From assembly GCF_002077175.1 (NCBI RefSeq), contig NZ_CP014943.1, forward strand, positions 1,674,001-1,738,000: a DNA stretch of 64,000 nt, read 5' to 3'. Positions 7,260 to 18,870 of the stretch are shown piece by piece. Under the pieces are notes generated by a model. The model searched no databases. It was not told the DNA's origin and saw nothing but the letters and a program-made list of their open reading frames with translations. The stretch's first letter is position 1; the number at the start of each line of letters is the position of its first letter. The translations under genes and the position numbers were made by a program. This stretch comes from Colwellia sp. PAMC 21821. GTDB taxonomy: Bacteria; Pseudomonadota; Gammaproteobacteria; Enterobacterales; Alteromonadaceae.

Positions 7260-7751
7260 CTACAACAATAGATTACGATCGATAGGAAAGAATTCAGTCG
7301 CGGCATTAATTAATGACTGTGCGGTTAAAGCTGTAACGCCATAAACATGAGTTTTTACACCGTCTCGTTGCATAATTTTTCTGAGTAATAAGTCAAAGTC
7401 ACCATCACCAGAAAGTAAGATAACAATATCGACTTCAGGTGCTGCTTCCATAACGTCAACCGCTATACCCACATCCCAATCGCCTTTTGCAGAGCCGTCT
7501 CGTCGCTGAATAAAAGGCTTGAGTTTTACATCGAAACCAATGTGTTTTAAGGCTTTTTGAAATTTGTGCTGTTGATCATCACTGCGTTGTATTGCATAAG
7601 CATTAGCCAAAACAATTTCACCCTGCTGGCTGATTTCCTGCCAAAAGGCGCGATAATTAAATTGCTGTTGAAAAGTATCCCGTGTGGTGTAATAAATATT
7701 TTGTACATCCACAAATATAGCAATTTTGGGTGATTTTGAGCTATTTTGCAT
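7260..7751 (-). CDS. NYN-domain (LabA/DUF88-like) protein, putative RNase
   Basis: The protein has 163 residues and is essentially one domain. IAIFVDVQNIYY at the N-terminus, GDWDVGIAVDVM in the middle and VILLSGDGDFDLLL towards the end carry the conserved acidic residues of the NYN/PIN-like nuclease fold, which bind a divalent metal. Family members are LabA-like proteins and other RNA-processing nucleases; the substrate here is unknown. The C-terminal part (THVYGVTALTAQSLINAATEF) is the usual closing helix-strand. It stands alone between the CheX-receiver gene and plsB, with no evident partner. Confidence 0.85.
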   Translation of the reverse strand: MQNSSKSPKIAIFVDVQNIYYTTRDTFQQQFNYRAFWQEISQQGEIVLANAYAIQRSDDQQHKFQKALKHIGFDVKLKPFIQRRDGSAKGDWDVGIAVDVMEAAPEVDIVILLSGDGDFDLLLRKIMQRDGVKTHVYGVTALTAQSLINAATEFFPIDRNLLL

Positions 7752-8013
7752 AAAATTCCTTTTGACTAAATCAAGTAAGATTTGCCATCACTTCAATTAT
7801 TTCGTTATATTTCATTATGGTACTTGGTTTACGTGTTTTTAACAGTTAATTATTAACATCGAAAAACTACCCATCGCCAACAAGAATGAAGTACGAGTAT
7901 AATAGCTATTAAAGTATTAAGTTGAGAACCTAGCTAGAATAACTCTAAACGGATTAAGAGATGAGTTTCATGTTAGGTATTACAATCGACAGTCAAATAA
8001 AACTGAGTAAAAC

Positions 8014-10458
8014 ATGATGTTAGCCATTCGTAAATTATTTTATTTATTATTACGTTTACCGATAAAGTTGTTGGTGCGTTGCAAAGTTGTTGCCGACGAA
8101 ATAATTAATTCAGGTCAATTGACCACTGAGCAGCCGGTATTTTATGTACTGCGCCATCAATCAGCTAGTGATGTTTTATCGCTGCGTACCGCCTGTAAAA
8201 AAGCTAACTTACCTGATCCCTTAGCGCCGGTAAATGTTGATGGCGAAACCTTCTCTCGTTTATTGTTTTTAGAAAAACCCAAGGCTTTATTTAATTGGCG
8301 AAAACCGCAAAAAACCACGGCAATAGCACAAGGCTTTGAACTACTTAATGCTCACGCTAATAATGAAGAATTAGATGCTCAACTAATTCCTGCCAATGTT
8401 ATTTGGGGACGCACCCCAACAAAAGAGAAAAACAACACCAACGTTGGTGCGCTGCTAACCGATCAAGAATCGCCGACCTGGTTAAGAAAGTTTTTTATCG
8501 TATTATTTTTAGGTCGCCATACCATGGTGCGCTTTAGTGAAGCTATTTCATTTCGCCACATGGCAGATAAACATGGCAGTGATGAAGCCAGTGCACGGAA
8601 ACTAATGCGTATTGCGCGTTTTCATTTTCATCGTCAAATTATTGCGGCCACCGGGCCTAGGCTTATGCATCGCCAGCAGATGTTCGCTAATTTGATGGTT
8701 AATCCCGCTATAAAACGGGTGATCAGTGAAGAAGTGAAAAATAAAAACATCACTGAAGCAGAAGCGAAGAAACAAGCTTTAGCAATTATGGACGAAATTG
8801 CCGGCGATTATCGTGATGTTACCGTACGTTTCGGCGAACGAATTCTCGGTTGGCTATGGAATCGACTGTATAACGGCATTGAAGTTAATAAAGCTGAACG
8901 GTTAAGAAACTTAGCGCAAGAAGGTCATGAAATAATCTACGTACCTTGCCACCGCAGTCACATGGATTATTTACTCCTGACCTATGTTATTTTTCAACAA
9001 GGCTTAGTAACCCCGCGCATTGCTGCCGGTATTAATTTAAATTTCTGGCCTGCGGGCCCTATTTTTAGGAAAGCAGGTGCCTTTTTTATTCGCCGCAGTT
9101 TTAAAGGCAACAGACTTTATTCGACTATCTTTCGTGAATATTTAAGCTTACTTTTTGAACGTGGTTATTCTGTAAAATATTACTCGGAAGGTGGCCGAAG
9201 CCGAACAGGTCGTTTACTTTCACCTAAAACGGGTATGTTGGCGATGACTATTCAAAGTATGCTGAGAGGCATCGACCGACCGTTAACCTTAGTGCCGGTT
9301 TATTTGGGTTATGAACATGTAATGGAAGTGGGTACTTATCACAAAGAATTGAGCGGTAGCCAAAAGAAAGGTGAATCGATATTTGGCGTGATTAAAGCGA
9401 TTCGCAATTTGCGTAATTACGGTAAAGGCTACGTTAATTTTGGCGAACCCATCAATATTAATCAGTTTTTAAATAATCAGGTTCCTGACTGGAAACAAGC
9501 AATAGACCCTATTGACCCACAAAAGCCAACATGGTTAAACCCCTGCGTTAACGTGCTTGCACAGAAAGTTATGACCTCAATCAACCAATGTGCCGCGTTA
9601 AATGGCGTTGCCTTAGTTTCATTAATTTTACATGCGACAGAAAATAAAGCACTGACTAAAGCCGAGTTAATAAGTCAACTTGATTTTTTCATCGATATAC
9701 AACGTGCTGCGCCTTACCACACCGAGTTAACCATACCAAATGAAAGCGGCGCAGAGCTTTTAGCGCATGTCATATTATTGAATAAAGTGACCATTAACCA
9801 AGACAGTTTTGGTGACATTATTTCTTTAAGCGAAAGCGCAATATTAGAGCTACGCTACTATCGCAATAATATTATTCACACCTTTATATTACCGTCATTG
9901 GTGTGTCGTTTATTAGAACGTAATGCAAAAATTAGTCAAGATAGTTTGCTCGGTCAAACTCAGCGTTTAGTCGCATTATTGCAGACCGATTTATTTTTAT
10001 GGCAATCAGTAGAAGACGTAGAGCACCAAGTGCTCGCCGTTTGTCAGTTCTTGGCTGAAAAGGGAATTGTAAAACAAAGCAAGTCAGGGGCTTGGTCATT
10101 AAGCAGTGACGATGACAATAGAGCGAAAATACGGTTAATCGCAGAGTGTGTTAACGAAACCATGCAACGATTTGCCATAATAACATCATTGCTTGGCCAA
10201 TTAGCTCCGGTTAAAAAGTCTGAATTAAATGAAAAGGTTGTTGCTATCGCTCAACGTTTATCCGTACTAAACGACATCAATGCGCCTGAATTTATTGATA
10301 AAAAGGCACAATCAACCTTAATTACAGCAATGAAAGATCACGGTTATATCGTATTAGATGACGATGATAAATTAGTAGATAGCAGCACATTAAGCTTATT
10401 AAAAAGCTCGGTCAGTAATTTAGTCGATATCGAAGTTCTGCAAAGTATCGTGCGTTAA
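8014..10458 (+). CDS. plsB: Glycerol-3-phosphate 1-O-acyltransferase PlsB
   Basis: The 814-residue protein acylates sn-glycerol 3-phosphate with acyl-CoA or acyl-ACP, the first step of phospholipid synthesis at the inner membrane. Acyltransferase block I is HRSHMD (His313 to Asp318, the HX4D pair), block III is EGGRSRTG (392-399), and block II-like GPIFRKAGAFFIRRSF lies between them. Block IV is the TLVPVYLGYE stretch. Length and order match gammaproteobacterial PlsB. ATGATG gives two possible starts three bases apart. It is monocistronic with its own terminator at 10507. Confidence 0.96.
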   Translation: MMLAIRKLFYLLLRLPIKLLVRCKVVADEIINSGQLTTEQPVFYVLRHQSASDVLSLRTACKKANLPDPLAPVNVDGETFSRLLFLEKPKALFNWRKPQKTTAIAQGFELLNAHANNEELDAQLIPANVIWGRTPTKEKNNTNVGALLTDQESPTWLRKFFIVLFLGRHTMVRFSEAISFRHMADKHGSDEASARKLMRIARFHFHRQIIAATGPRLMHRQQMFANLMVNPAIKRVISEEVKNKNITEAEAKKQALAIMDEIAGDYRDVTVRFGERILGWLWNRLYNGIEVNKAERLRNLAQEGHEIIYVPCHRSHMDYLLLTYVIFQQGLVTPRIAAGINLNFWPAGPIFRKAGAFFIRRSFKGNRLYSTIFREYLSLLFERGYSVKYYSEGGRSRTGRLLSPKTGMLAMTIQSMLRGIDRPLTLVPVYLGYEHVMEVGTYHKELSGSQKKGESIFGVIKAIRNLRNYGKGYVNFGEPININQFLNNQVPDWKQAIDPIDPQKPTWLNPCVNVLAQKVMTSINQCAALNGVALVSLILHATENKALTKAELISQLDFFIDIQRAAPYHTELTIPNESGAELLAHVILLNKVTINQDSFGDIISLSESAILELRYYRNNIIHTFILPSLVCRLLERNAKISQDSLLGQTQRLVALLQTDLFLWQSVEDVEHQVLAVCQFLAEKGIVKQSKSGAWSLSSDDDNRAKIRLIAECVNETMQRFAIITSLLGQLAPVKKSELNEKVVAIAQRLSVLNDINAPEFIDKKAQSTLITAMKDHGYIVLDDDDKLVDSSTLSLLKSSVSNLVDIEVLQSIVR

Positions 10459-10480
10459 TTTTATAGTAAAGATTATTAAC

Positions 10481-10502
10481 AACTAACTAACTAACTAACT
10501 AA
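10481..10502. repeat. Tetranucleotide tandem repeat (AACT)n
   Basis: Five copies of AACT plus AA follow the plsB stop by about 20 bp. They lie outside coding sequence, so length changes would not shift a frame. Confidence 0.7.
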
Positions 10503-10506
10503 GAAG

Positions 10507-10548
10507 ACAGGCTTATAATGGTGATAAAGATTATAACGCCTGTTTTTT
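10507..10548 (+). terminator. Terminator of plsB
   Basis: ACAGGCTTATAAT (10507-10519) pairs with ATTATAACGCCTGT (10530-10543) with one bulged base, and a run of six T follows. Confidence 0.85.
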
Positions 10549-11097
10549 AAGCAACACACCAATACATAATGTTGATATAGGCGTTTTAAAGATAATTCCT
10601 CATCAGTAGCGCTGTAAATCGATGCAGATTTATTTCCTGTTCCCTTTATTACTGACTGTTTATCTTCAGCATGTTTTTCACACGCTAAGCACTGTCTGAT
10701 GGCATTTTATATACCTTAAAATAAAACGTAAAGTATATGCTCAAGTACCTAAATACATAGCTATAATATAAGATATAAATAACTTATAGTGTCAATATAA
10801 AGGGCTTTTAATAATAATTCATCACTATTTATATTCAAATAATTAGCATATAAATTCACTTTATTGTTGACTCAGAGGCGTTTTACAGATAATTTTCCCG
10901 ACCGCTTTAAATAATGATTTTCATTAATGACATGTCGTCTTATAAAAACTCAGTAGAAGTTTGCGATAGAAGTTCAAGAAATTCAAAGTAATATTCTGAA
11001 GGATCAGTAGCGCACACTTTGAGCATTAAAAATATATGACTGAATTAGCTAGCAGTATTTAGCTAATAGTAATGGTTTGATGAAATAGGAATAAGCA
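10549..11097. other. Long gltB upstream region
   Basis: About 550 bp without a supported gene, strongly A+T rich from 10720 to 10870. It probably holds the gltBD promoter and binding sites for its regulators, but no box pair was convincing enough to place. AGGAATAAGCA gives the gltB ribosome binding site. Confidence 0.45.
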
Positions 11098-14000
11098 ATG
11101 AATGATATGAGCAAAAAATCCCAAGGTCTTTATCGCGCCGAGTTTGAACATGACAGTTGTGGCATTGGCTTTGTAGCCAACCTAAAGGGTAAAAAATCTC
11201 ACGATATTATTGAAAATGCACTCACCATGTTGAGTTGTATGGAACATCGTGGTGGTACTGGATTCGACGTAAAAAGTGGCGACGGTGCCGGCATTCTTAT
11301 TCAAATCCCTCACGAATTTTTAAGCCAAGAAACGGCTAGCTTAGGGTTTACCTTACCAGACGCAGGAAATTACGGCGTTGGGATGATTTTTTTCCCACCT
11401 GAGCAAGCGCAGAGCGACGCGTGCAGAAAGACATTAAACCAAAATATTACTGATCTGGGCTTAACCTTATTAGGTTATCGAAATGTCCCGGGTGATAACT
11501 CAATGTTAGGTGCTGCTTCACTTGAAAGCGAACCAAACATTGAACAAGTGTTTATTGCCAAGCCAGAAGGATTATCAGCTCAAGCGTTTGAGCGTAAGCT
11601 ATTTGTGCTGCGTAAATACACCTCTCATCAAATTAATGACACTATTGCCAACGAACGTGACGAATTTTATGTCACCTCAATGTCATCAACCAAAATTGTT
11701 TATAAAGGCCAATTTACGACCCAACAAGTTCGCCAATATTATCTTGATCTACAAGACGAGCGAACTATCTCTGGTTTGGCGATGTTCCATTCTCGTTTCT
11801 CAACTAACACTTTTCCCGCTTGGCGTCGTGCACAACCATTTCGTTATATCGCCCATAATGGCGAAATAAACACTGTTCGCGGTAACATTAACTGGATGAA
11901 TGCCCGTGAAGCATTGTTTAGCTCCGTTAATTTTAGCGACGCTGAATTAAAAATGTTAACACCCATTTGTAATAACGATAACTCTGACTCTGCCAACCTA
12001 GATATGGCCATTGAGTTATTGGTACTAAGCGGACGTTCGCTAGCACAAGTTATGATGATGATGGTGCCTGAAGCTTGGCAAACACAAACCGATATGGATG
12101 CCACTAAGCTCGCATTTTATGAGTATTATGCTTGTATCATGGAACCGTGGGATGGCCCTGCCTCGTTATCGTTTACCGATGGTAATGTTATCGGCGCGAC
12201 ACTAGATCGTAACGGTTTACGTCCTTCGCGTTACTTGTTAACCGACGATGGTACGTTAGTCATGGGGTCTGAAACAGGTACCTTATGCGTTGATCAATCA
12301 ACGGTTGTTGAAAAAGGTCGCTTGCAGCCAGGTAAAATTTTTATTGCTGATTTAGAGCAAGGTCGTATCATCAGTGATGACGAAGTAAAGCAGCAAGTAA
12401 GCTCGGCACAGCCTTATGGCCAATGGCTAGCGAAAAATAAAATTGAGTTAGATAAGTTACCTGTACCTAGGGCTTCTATCGCACAGCCGCCATTAACTGA
12501 GCTACGTAAAATACAAAAAGCCTTTGGTTATACCAGCGAAGACCTTAATTTAGTGCTTGCTGGCATGGTTGGTACGTCTAAAGAGCCGCTTGGCGCTATG
12601 GGTACAGATACACCATTAGCCGTGCTCTCGCATCGCCCACAACAGTTATCACATTACTTTAAGCAGTTGTTTGCTCAGGTGACTAACCCACCAATCGACC
12701 CAATTCGTGAAGAACTGGTGATGTCATTGCGTGGTTATATCGGTAAGTCACTTAACTTACTTGAAGAAACAGCCGCCCATTGTCATAAGGTTGAAATTGA
12801 CCAACCCGTGCTAACCAATGAGCAATTACGCAAGTTGCAGTATATTGATAATGACCATCTGCAATCAAAAACGATCAGTATTACTTTTAAAGCCAACGGC
12901 CAAGCCGGCGCGCTTAAAAAGGCACTTGATCGAGTTTGTTTATATGCAAAAAATGCCGTTGAAGATGGTTATGCCATCTTAATATTAAGTGATCGTGAAG
13001 TTGATAGTGACCATGTCGCTATTCCGTCAGTTTTAGCGACAGCAGCGGTGCATCATTATTTAATTCGTGAAAAGTTACGTTCTTACGCAGATATTATTCT
13101 TGAATCTGCTGATATTCGTGAAACACATCACTTTGCTACTGTTATTGGCTATGGCGCAGCAGCCGTAAACCCATACCTAGCACTAGAGAGTATGTATGGT
13201 TTACGTGATGAGGGCGTACTTGATACTACGTTAACCAACGAACAAATTGCCGACAAGTACACTGCCGCTGTGGGCAGCGGTTTATTGAAAACTTTTTCTA
13301 AAATGGGTATTTCAACGTTACAGTCTTATTTAGGCGCACAAGTTTTTGAAGCTTTAGGCATAAACTCTGACGTTGTTGACCAATACTTTACTGGTACTGT
13401 CAGTAGAATCGAAGGCTTAAGCTTAGATCAAATCGCTCAAGAAGCGCTTTTACGTCACCGTGAAGGTTTCCCTGAGGCGAGCCGTATCGCCATTGAGAAC
13501 CTATTACCCACCGGTGGTGAGTACTCGTGGCGTCATGATGGCGAACGTCATCTATTTAGCCCTACGGTTATTCGTTTACTTCAGCATTCAACAGCGAGTA
13601 ACGATACTAATCAATTTAAGCAGTATACAAAAACCGTTGATGAACAAAGCAAAGAAGCCTTTACCTTGCGTGGCTTACTTGAGCTAAGCAGCGATCGCCC
13701 TGCTATACCATTGAGTGAAGTTGAACCGATTGAAAATATTTTTAAACGCTTTGCATCAGGCGCCATGTCATTTGGCTCAATCTCTTGGGAAGCACACACA
13801 ACTTTAGCCATTGCCATGAACCGTATTGGTGGTAAGAGTAACAGTGGTGAAGGTGGTGAAGACCCTATTCGTTTTACGCCGTTAGAAAATGGCGATTCAA
13901 TGAATTCACGTATTAAGCAAGTTGCTTCGGGTCGTTTTGGCGTAACTAGCCATTACTTAACGAATGCTGACGAACTACAAATAAAAATGGCGCAAGGCGC

Positions 14001-15705
14001 AAAACCAGGTGAAGGTGGTCAATTACCGGGTGATAAAGTAGATGCTTGGATTGGTAAAACACGTGGTTCAACACCAGGTGTAGGCTTAATTTCGCCACCA
14101 CCACATCACGATATTTATTCTATTGAAGATTTATCGCAACTGATTTTTGATCTTAAAAACGCCAACCGTGACGCTCGTGTTAATGTTAAATTGGTTTCTG
14201 AAGCCGGTGTAGGTACTGTCGCATCAGGTGTGGCCAAAGCCTATGCTGATGTAGTACTTATTGCGGGTCACGATGGCGGCACAGGTGCTTCTCCATTAAG
14301 TTCAATTAAACATACTGGTTTACCGTGGGAACTTGGTTTGGCTGAAACCCATCAAACCTTGGTACGTAATAAATTGCGTAGCCGTATTACCGTACAAACT
14401 GATGGCCAACTTAAAACACCGCGCGACTTAGCCATTGCAACCCTGCTTGGTGCTGAAGAGTATGGCATGGCAACTACAGCACTTGTGGTTGAAGGCTGTA
14501 TTATGATGCGTAAGTGTCATTTAAATACATGTCCTGTTGGCATTGCAACACAAGATAAAGGCTTACGTGATCGCTTTACGGGTCGTGCCGATATTTTAGT
14601 TAACTTCTTTACCATGATGGCGGAAGGTTTACGCGAAATCATGGCTGAACTTGGCTTTAATAGTATCGAGCAAATGGTTGGTCAAACTCAGTGTCTTAAG
14701 CAGCGTAAAGACGTTGACCATTGGAAATACAAAGGTGTTGATTTAACACCGCTATTGCACAAAGTAGAGTGCGATGAAAACGAAACACTATATCAATCCA
14801 TTAATCAGAAACATCTAATTGACGATATTATTGATCGTAAGATGATAAAAGATGCCAAAGCGGCACTTGATAGTCAGCAAAGTGTTGCACTTGAATATGA
14901 TGTTATTAACACCGATAGAACCATAGGTGCAATGATTTCAAATGAAATATCTAAAAAGTATCAAGCTGAAGGCTTACCAGAAAATACTATTAAAGTTAAG
15001 TTTAACGGCTCAGCAGGTCAAAGTTTTGGTTGTTTCTCAGCCAAAGGCTTACATTTTGAACTTGAAGGCGATGCCAATGATTACTTTGGTAAAGGGCTTT
15101 CTGGGGCAAATCTTGTGGTATACCCGAGCAAGCAAGCTAAATTCTCAGCCAGTGAAAACATATTAATTGGTAATGTTGCGTTCTTTGGCGCAACGTCAGG
15201 CAGTGCCTTTATACGGGGAATTGCAGGTGAGCGTTTCTGTGTTCGTAACTCGGGTGCAACCGCTGTTGTTGAAGGCGTTGGCGATCACGGTTGTGAATAC
15301 ATGACCGGCGGTAAAGTCGTTATATTGGGCTCAACGGGTCGTAACTTTGCCGCAGGTATGTCTGGTGGCGTCGCTTATGTACTTGATAAGAACAATGACT
15401 TTGCACCTAAATGCAATATGGAAATGGTAGCCTTAGAAACAGTAGATAGCGCTGCAGAAAGTCTTGAATTAAAAGCACTAATCACCCAACATTTTGATGC
15501 TACAGGCTCAGATGTCGCGAGTGATTTACTAAAAGATTGGGACAACAGTGTTAAGCGCTTCGTTAAAGTAATGCCTATTGATTACAAACGAATGCAAGGT
15601 TACATGAATGACGTGCGCAGCAGCGGGAAGTTTGAGTCAGAGTATGACATTGCCGTTGAAGCATTCGATATCCATTTAAACAACATAGCTAGCGCTAAAG
15701 CTTAA
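11098..15705 (+). CDS. gltB: Glutamate synthase (NADPH) large subunit
   Basis: The 1535-residue alpha subunit makes glutamate from glutamine and 2-oxoglutarate together with GltD. Cys21 in EHDSCGIGF is the amidotransferase nucleophile, expected to become N-terminal after removal of a 20-residue propeptide. The glutaminase domain covers about 21-430, the central domain to about 800, then the FMN-binding synthase domain with the SGEGGE and [10 protein letters not shown] motifs. Cys1134, Cys1140 and Cys1145 ([15 protein letters not shown]) bind the 3Fe-4S cluster. The last 250 residues form the beta-helix (GXXG-type) domain. It lies 20 bp before gltD, in one operon. Confidence 0.97.
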   Translation: MNDMSKKSQGLYRAEFEHDSCGIGFVANLKGKKSHDIIENALTMLSCMEHRGGTGFDVKSGDGAGILIQIPHEFLSQETASLGFTLPDAGNYGVGMIFFPPEQAQSDACRKTLNQNITDLGLTLLGYRNVPGDNSMLGAASLESEPNIEQVFIAKPEGLSAQAFERKLFVLRKYTSHQINDTIANERDEFYVTSMSSTKIVYKGQFTTQQVRQYYLDLQDERTISGLAMFHSRFSTNTFPAWRRAQPFRYIAHNGEINTVRGNINWMNAREALFSSVNFSDAELKMLTPICNNDNSDSANLDMAIELLVLSGRSLAQVMMMMVPEAWQTQTDMDATKLAFYEYYACIMEPWDGPASLSFTDGNVIGATLDRNGLRPSRYLLTDDGTLVMGSETGTLCVDQSTVVEKGRLQPGKIFIADLEQGRIISDDEVKQQVSSAQPYGQWLAKNKIELDKLPVPRASIAQPPLTELRKIQKAFGYTSEDLNLVLAGMVGTSKEPLGAMGTDTPLAVLSHRPQQLSHYFKQLFAQVTNPPIDPIREELVMSLRGYIGKSLNLLEETAAHCHKVEIDQPVLTNEQLRKLQYIDNDHLQSKTISITFKANGQAGALKKALDRVCLYAKNAVEDGYAILILSDREVDSDHVAIPSVLATAAVHHYLIREKLRSYADIILESADIRETHHFATVIGYGAAAVNPYLALESMYGLRDEGVLDTTLTNEQIADKYTAAVGSGLLKTFSKMGISTLQSYLGAQVFEALGINSDVVDQYFTGTVSRIEGLSLDQIAQEALLRHREGFPEASRIAIENLLPTGGEYSWRHDGERHLFSPTVIRLLQHSTASNDTNQFKQYTKTVDEQSKEAFTLRGLLELSSDRPAIPLSEVEPIENIFKRFASGAMSFGSISWEAHTTLAIAMNRIGGKSNSGEGGEDPIRFTPLENGDSMNSRIKQVASGRFGVTSHYLTNADELQIKMAQGAKPGEGGQLPGDKVDAWIGKTRGSTPGVGLISPPPHHDIYSIEDLSQLIFDLKNANRDARVNVKLVSEAGVGTVASGVAKAYADVVLIAGHDGGTGASPLSSIKHTGLPWELGLAETHQTLVRNKLRSRITVQTDGQLKTPRDLAIATLLGAEEYGMATTALVVEGCIMMRKCHLNTCPVGIATQDKGLRDRFTGRADILVNFFTMMAEGLREIMAELGFNSIEQMVGQTQCLKQRKDVDHWKYKGVDLTPLLHKVECDENETLYQSINQKHLIDDIIDRKMIKDAKAALDSQQSVALEYDVINTDRTIGAMISNEISKKYQAEGLPENTIKVKFNGSAGQSFGCFSAKGLHFELEGDANDYFGKGLSGANLVVYPSKQAKFSASENILIGNVAFFGATSGSAFIRGIAGERFCVRNSGATAVVEGVGDHGCEYMTGGKVVILGSTGRNFAAGMSGGVAYVLDKNNDFAPKCNMEMVALETVDSAAESLELKALITQHFDATGSDVASDLLKDWDNSVKRFVKVMPIDYKRMQGYMNDVRSSGKFESEYDIAVEAFDIHLNNIASAKA

Positions 15706-15725
15706 GCTGCCAAGGAGAATATATT

Positions 15726-17216
15726 ATGGGAAATCCAACAGGATTTATCAACGTAGGTCGTGCCTTGCCAACTGAACGCAACGCAGGTGAACGTTTAATT
15801 GACTGGCTTGAAGTCTATGAAGAAATACCACTAAAAGATGTCGAGAAACAAGCTTCTCGCTGTATGGATTGCGGTGTACCTTTTTGCCAATCAGCAAAAT
15901 CAGAGTTTGCCCCAGTAGTAGCAGGTTGTCCGGTGAACAACGTTATTCCTGAATGGAATGACTTAATTTACCGAGGACGCTGGAAAGACGCGATCGAGTT
16001 ATTGCATAAAACCAACAACTTCCCTGAGTTTACTGGTCGAGTATGTCCAGCACCTTGTGAAGGCGCTTGTGTACTTGGTATTAACGCTGACCCTGTTGCT
16101 ATTAAGCTGCATGAAAAAGAAATTATTGATCACGCTTTTAAAGAAGGATGGGTAGTAGCTCAACCACCTTCAGCACGTAGTGGTAAAAACGTTGCGGTTA
16201 TTGGTTCGGGCCCTGCAGGCCTTGCTGCGGCAGCACAGCTGAATAAAGCAGGCCATATGGTGACTGTTTATGAACGTGCCGACCGTATTGGTGGTTTGCT
16301 CATGTACGGTATCCCGAACATGAAGCTACAAAAAGAATTAGTGCAGCGTCGCGTTGATATTTTAGCTCAAGAAGGCATTGTTTTTGTCACTAATACAGAA
16401 GTAGGTAAAGACATTAGTGTTGAGCAACTCGAAACAGATTTTGACTCAGTAGTGCTATGTATTGGGGCTACGGTACCGCGCGATTTACCTGTTGAAGGCC
16501 GTGAACTTAACGGTGTGCATTTTGCCATGGACTTCTTAAAAGCGAATACTAAAAGCTTGCTGGACAGTGAACATAAAGATGGTCAGTATATTAATGCTCA
16601 AGGCAAAAATGTTGTCGTTATAGGTGGCGGTGATACGGGTACTGATTGTATTGGTACTTCATTGCGCCATCAGTGTAAAAGCGCCATACAGCTAGAAATA
16701 ATGCCACGTCCACCAGAGAAACGTGACGAGAATAGTAACCCTTGGCCAGAATGGCCAAAACGCTTGTTAGTTGACTACGGTCAAAAAGAAGCGATTGAGA
16801 TGCAAGGCCAAGACCCACGTCAATACTTAGTAATGACTAAGAAAATTGAAAGTGACGGCCAAGGTAATGTTAAAGCAGTTCATACTGTCGATATTACCTG
16901 GGAGCGCAATGACAAGGGACAAATGTTCCCACAAGAAGTTGCCGGTAGTGAAAAAGCTATTCCTGCTGATATCGTCCTTATCGCAATGGGCTTTATGGGC
17001 CCTGAAGGCGGCCTAGTTGAACAATTTGGCCTTGAACAAGACAATCGTACTAATATTGCTGCAGAGTACGATAAATTTGCTACCAGTAAGCCTGGCGTGT
17101 TTGCCGCGGGTGATGGTCGTCGCGGTCAAAGCTTAATCGTTTGGGCCATTGATGAAGGTCGCCGTTGTGCTCGCGAAGTAGACACTTACCTAATGGGCAG
17201 TAGCTACTTGCCATAA
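15726..17216 (+). CDS. gltD: Glutamate synthase small subunit
   Basis: The 496-residue beta subunit passes electrons from NADPH through FAD and iron-sulfur clusters to GltB. N-terminal cysteines in [15 protein letters not shown] and CPAPCEGAC bind 4Fe-4S clusters. The FAD Rossmann motif is [14 protein letters not shown] (about 159-172) and the NADPH motif is [13 protein letters not shown] (about 298-310). The C-terminal [18 protein letters not shown] closes the FAD site. A good GGAGA site lies before the ATG, and gltB ends 20 bp upstream. A strong terminator follows, so this ends the operon. Confidence 0.96.
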   Translation: MGNPTGFINVGRALPTERNAGERLIDWLEVYEEIPLKDVEKQASRCMDCGVPFCQSAKSEFAPVVAGCPVNNVIPEWNDLIYRGRWKDAIELLHKTNNFPEFTGRVCPAPCEGACVLGINADPVAIKLHEKEIIDHAFKEGWVVAQPPSARSGKNVAVIGSGPAGLAAAAQLNKAGHMVTVYERADRIGGLLMYGIPNMKLQKELVQRRVDILAQEGIVFVTNTEVGKDISVEQLETDFDSVVLCIGATVPRDLPVEGRELNGVHFAMDFLKANTKSLLDSEHKDGQYINAQGKNVVVIGGGDTGTDCIGTSLRHQCKSAIQLEIMPRPPEKRDENSNPWPEWPKRLLVDYGQKEAIEMQGQDPRQYLVMTKKIESDGQGNVKAVHTVDITWERNDKGQMFPQEVAGSEKAIPADIVLIAMGFMGPEGGLVEQFGLEQDNRTNIAAEYDKFATSKPGVFAAGDGRRGQSLIVWAIDEGRRCAREVDTYLMGSSYLP

Positions 17217-17247
17217 CCAATAGCTTAAACAGCTACATATTAATAAT

Positions 17248-17284
17248 AAGCCCTACCGTTGTCATTTCGGTCGGGCTTTTTTAT
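17248..17284 (+). terminator. Terminator of gltBD
   Basis: AAGCCCTACCG (17248-17258) pairs with CGGTCGGGCTT (17268-17278) with one mismatch, followed by a run of T. Confidence 0.88.
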
Positions 17285-17572
17285 TATTTGCTGATTACAA
17301 CAATACCAAGTGACTTATACCAATTGAAATAAATAATCGATCATTTTAAGGCGGTTTAAATCGTCAATAACTGCGTTGTTTTCAATCACACACGCCCGCT
17401 ATTACTCGACAATTGCTCCTGCATTGTTCTACTTACCGGCATCCATGCCCTAATCAATAAAACGCCTTGCCTGCAGGGATAATGGTATGGACCCACTCCA
17501 ACTTTATTTCCGGCCTCTTTAGGGCCAAAATGAAAGTGATAACAATCATTTATAAAAGCGGAGTGGATCAAC

Positions 17573-18589
17573 ATGAAGATTACTACAATCGGTTTAGACA
17601 TTGCAAAATCAATTTTTCACATGTTCGCTGTGAATAAAAATGGGCGATTTGTAAAAAAGAAACAATTAAGAAGAAAACAAGTGTTGAGTTTCATGGCAAC
17701 ATTAGAGCCTTGCCTAATTGTAATGGAAGCTTGTGGCAGTGCGAACTACTGGGCTAGAAAATTTATTGAATTGGGGCACCAAGTAAAACTTATTGCGCCT
17801 CAATATGTAAAACCCTTCGTTAAAGGCAATAAAAATGATTATAACGATGCCGAAGGTATTGCAGAGGCAGCGCAACGCCCGACCATGAGGTTTGTGCCAA
17901 TTAAATCGATAGAACAACAAGATATTCAAAACTTCCATCGACAACGTGAACGCATAAAGAAAGAACGTAAAGCATTAGCAAGTCAGGTACGAGGCTTGTT
18001 AGGAGAATATGGCATTGTCATCAATAAAGGTATTTCTGCAATTCGCAATGAACTGCCGGATATTTTAGAGGATGCGACAAATGAGTTAACGTATTTAAGT
18101 CGGGAGATATTTAATGAGTTATGGCTTGAATTTCAAGTCACAGAAGTGAAGTTTAAAGCGTGTGAAGTTCGCTTAAACACGATGAATAAAGAAAATGAAA
18201 TATGTGTTCGCTTAGATGAAATATTAGGTATTGGAGCAATCACAGCTAGCGCTACTTATGCAGCTGCAGGAGATGGAAAAGACTTTGTAAATGGTCGACA
18301 TTTTTCGGCATGGCTTGGGCTTGTTCCTGGGCAGCATTCAACGGGTGGAAAGGCCACCTTACTCGGTATAAGTAAACGCGGTAATAGTTATTTAAGAACA
18401 CTATACATCCACGGGGCCCGGGCAGTATTAAGGCACAGTGAAAACAAAACTGACCGATTTAGTTTGTGGGCACAAGCGTTAAAATCCCGACGAGGACACA
18501 ACAAAGCATGCGTTGCTGTGGCGAATAAAATAGCAAGAATGGCTTGGGTAATAATGGCGAAGGGGGAAAGTTATCGCCCGGCTATATAA
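17573..18589 (+). CDS. IS110-family transposase (DEDD recombinase)
   Basis: The protein has 338 residues. The RuvC-like N-terminal domain shows the acidic set Asp9 (GLDIAK), Glu52 (VMEACGSANYW), Asp89 and Asp92 (NKNDYNDAEGIAEA). A coiled-coil-like middle (about 110-205) leads to the transposase_20 domain, with EILGIGAITA, FSAWLGLVPGQHSTGGK and GISKRGNSYLRTLYIHGARAVL; Ser256 in HSTGGK is the candidate nucleophile. The STGGK-ISKRG wording is typical of the IS1111 group. Such enzymes recombine a circular donor with a target using a bridge RNA made by the element. GGAGTGG lies ahead of the ATG. The gene looks intact. Confidence 0.95.
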   Translation: MKITTIGLDIAKSIFHMFAVNKNGRFVKKKQLRRKQVLSFMATLEPCLIVMEACGSANYWARKFIELGHQVKLIAPQYVKPFVKGNKNDYNDAEGIAEAAQRPTMRFVPIKSIEQQDIQNFHRQRERIKKERKALASQVRGLLGEYGIVINKGISAIRNELPDILEDATNELTYLSREIFNELWLEFQVTEVKFKACEVRLNTMNKENEICVRLDEILGIGAITASATYAAAGDGKDFVNGRHFSAWLGLVPGQHSTGGKATLLGISKRGNSYLRTLYIHGARAVLRHSENKTDRFSLWAQALKSRRGHNKACVAVANKIARMAWVIMAKGESYRPAI

Positions 18590-18600
18590 ATAAAGCTCAA

Positions 18601-18870
18601 AACTGAAGCAAGTTAGATTGGTTTCAGTGATGAGATAACAGTAAAACCCTTTTACTTCAGTTGCAAAAGATAAATTAATCGGATGGTAAGATAGTCAGAC
18701 TGGCTTGCACAAAACCTGGTACCTGCATTGGCTAATAAAAAAGCCGGAGGGATGATGAGGAGTGTGAGCGCAAACAACCATCGGGGCCAGAAGGTAAAAA
18801 TCCTTCATAAACAGGCCGGATATATGAGAGCAATGATTTTCTCTTACATAACGATTAAATGTCTTGCAAA
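18601..18870 (+). ncRNA. Candidate bridge RNA of the IS110-family element
   Basis: The 3' non-coding end of the IS shows an 8 bp stem AACTGAAG/CTTCAGTT (18601-18608 with 18655-18662), then two guide-bearing loops. In the first, GTACCTGCAT (18719-18728) is the exact reverse complement of the right target flank including the core, and AGGGAT (18748-18753) equals the left target flank; a GGCT/AGCC hairpin lies between. In the second, ACCAT (18777-18781) and GATATAT (18819-18825) match the element's own left end (reverse complement) and right end, around a GGCC stem and a GAAGG/CCTTC hairpin. Exact 5' and 3' ends are unknown. The matches are seen; the function is inferred from the known IS110 mechanism. 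Confidence 0.7.

Noticed and set aside
10481..10502. Short tandem repeat considered as a phase-variation tract
   Set aside because: It lies after a stop codon and before a terminator, so it cannot switch a gene on or off by frame.
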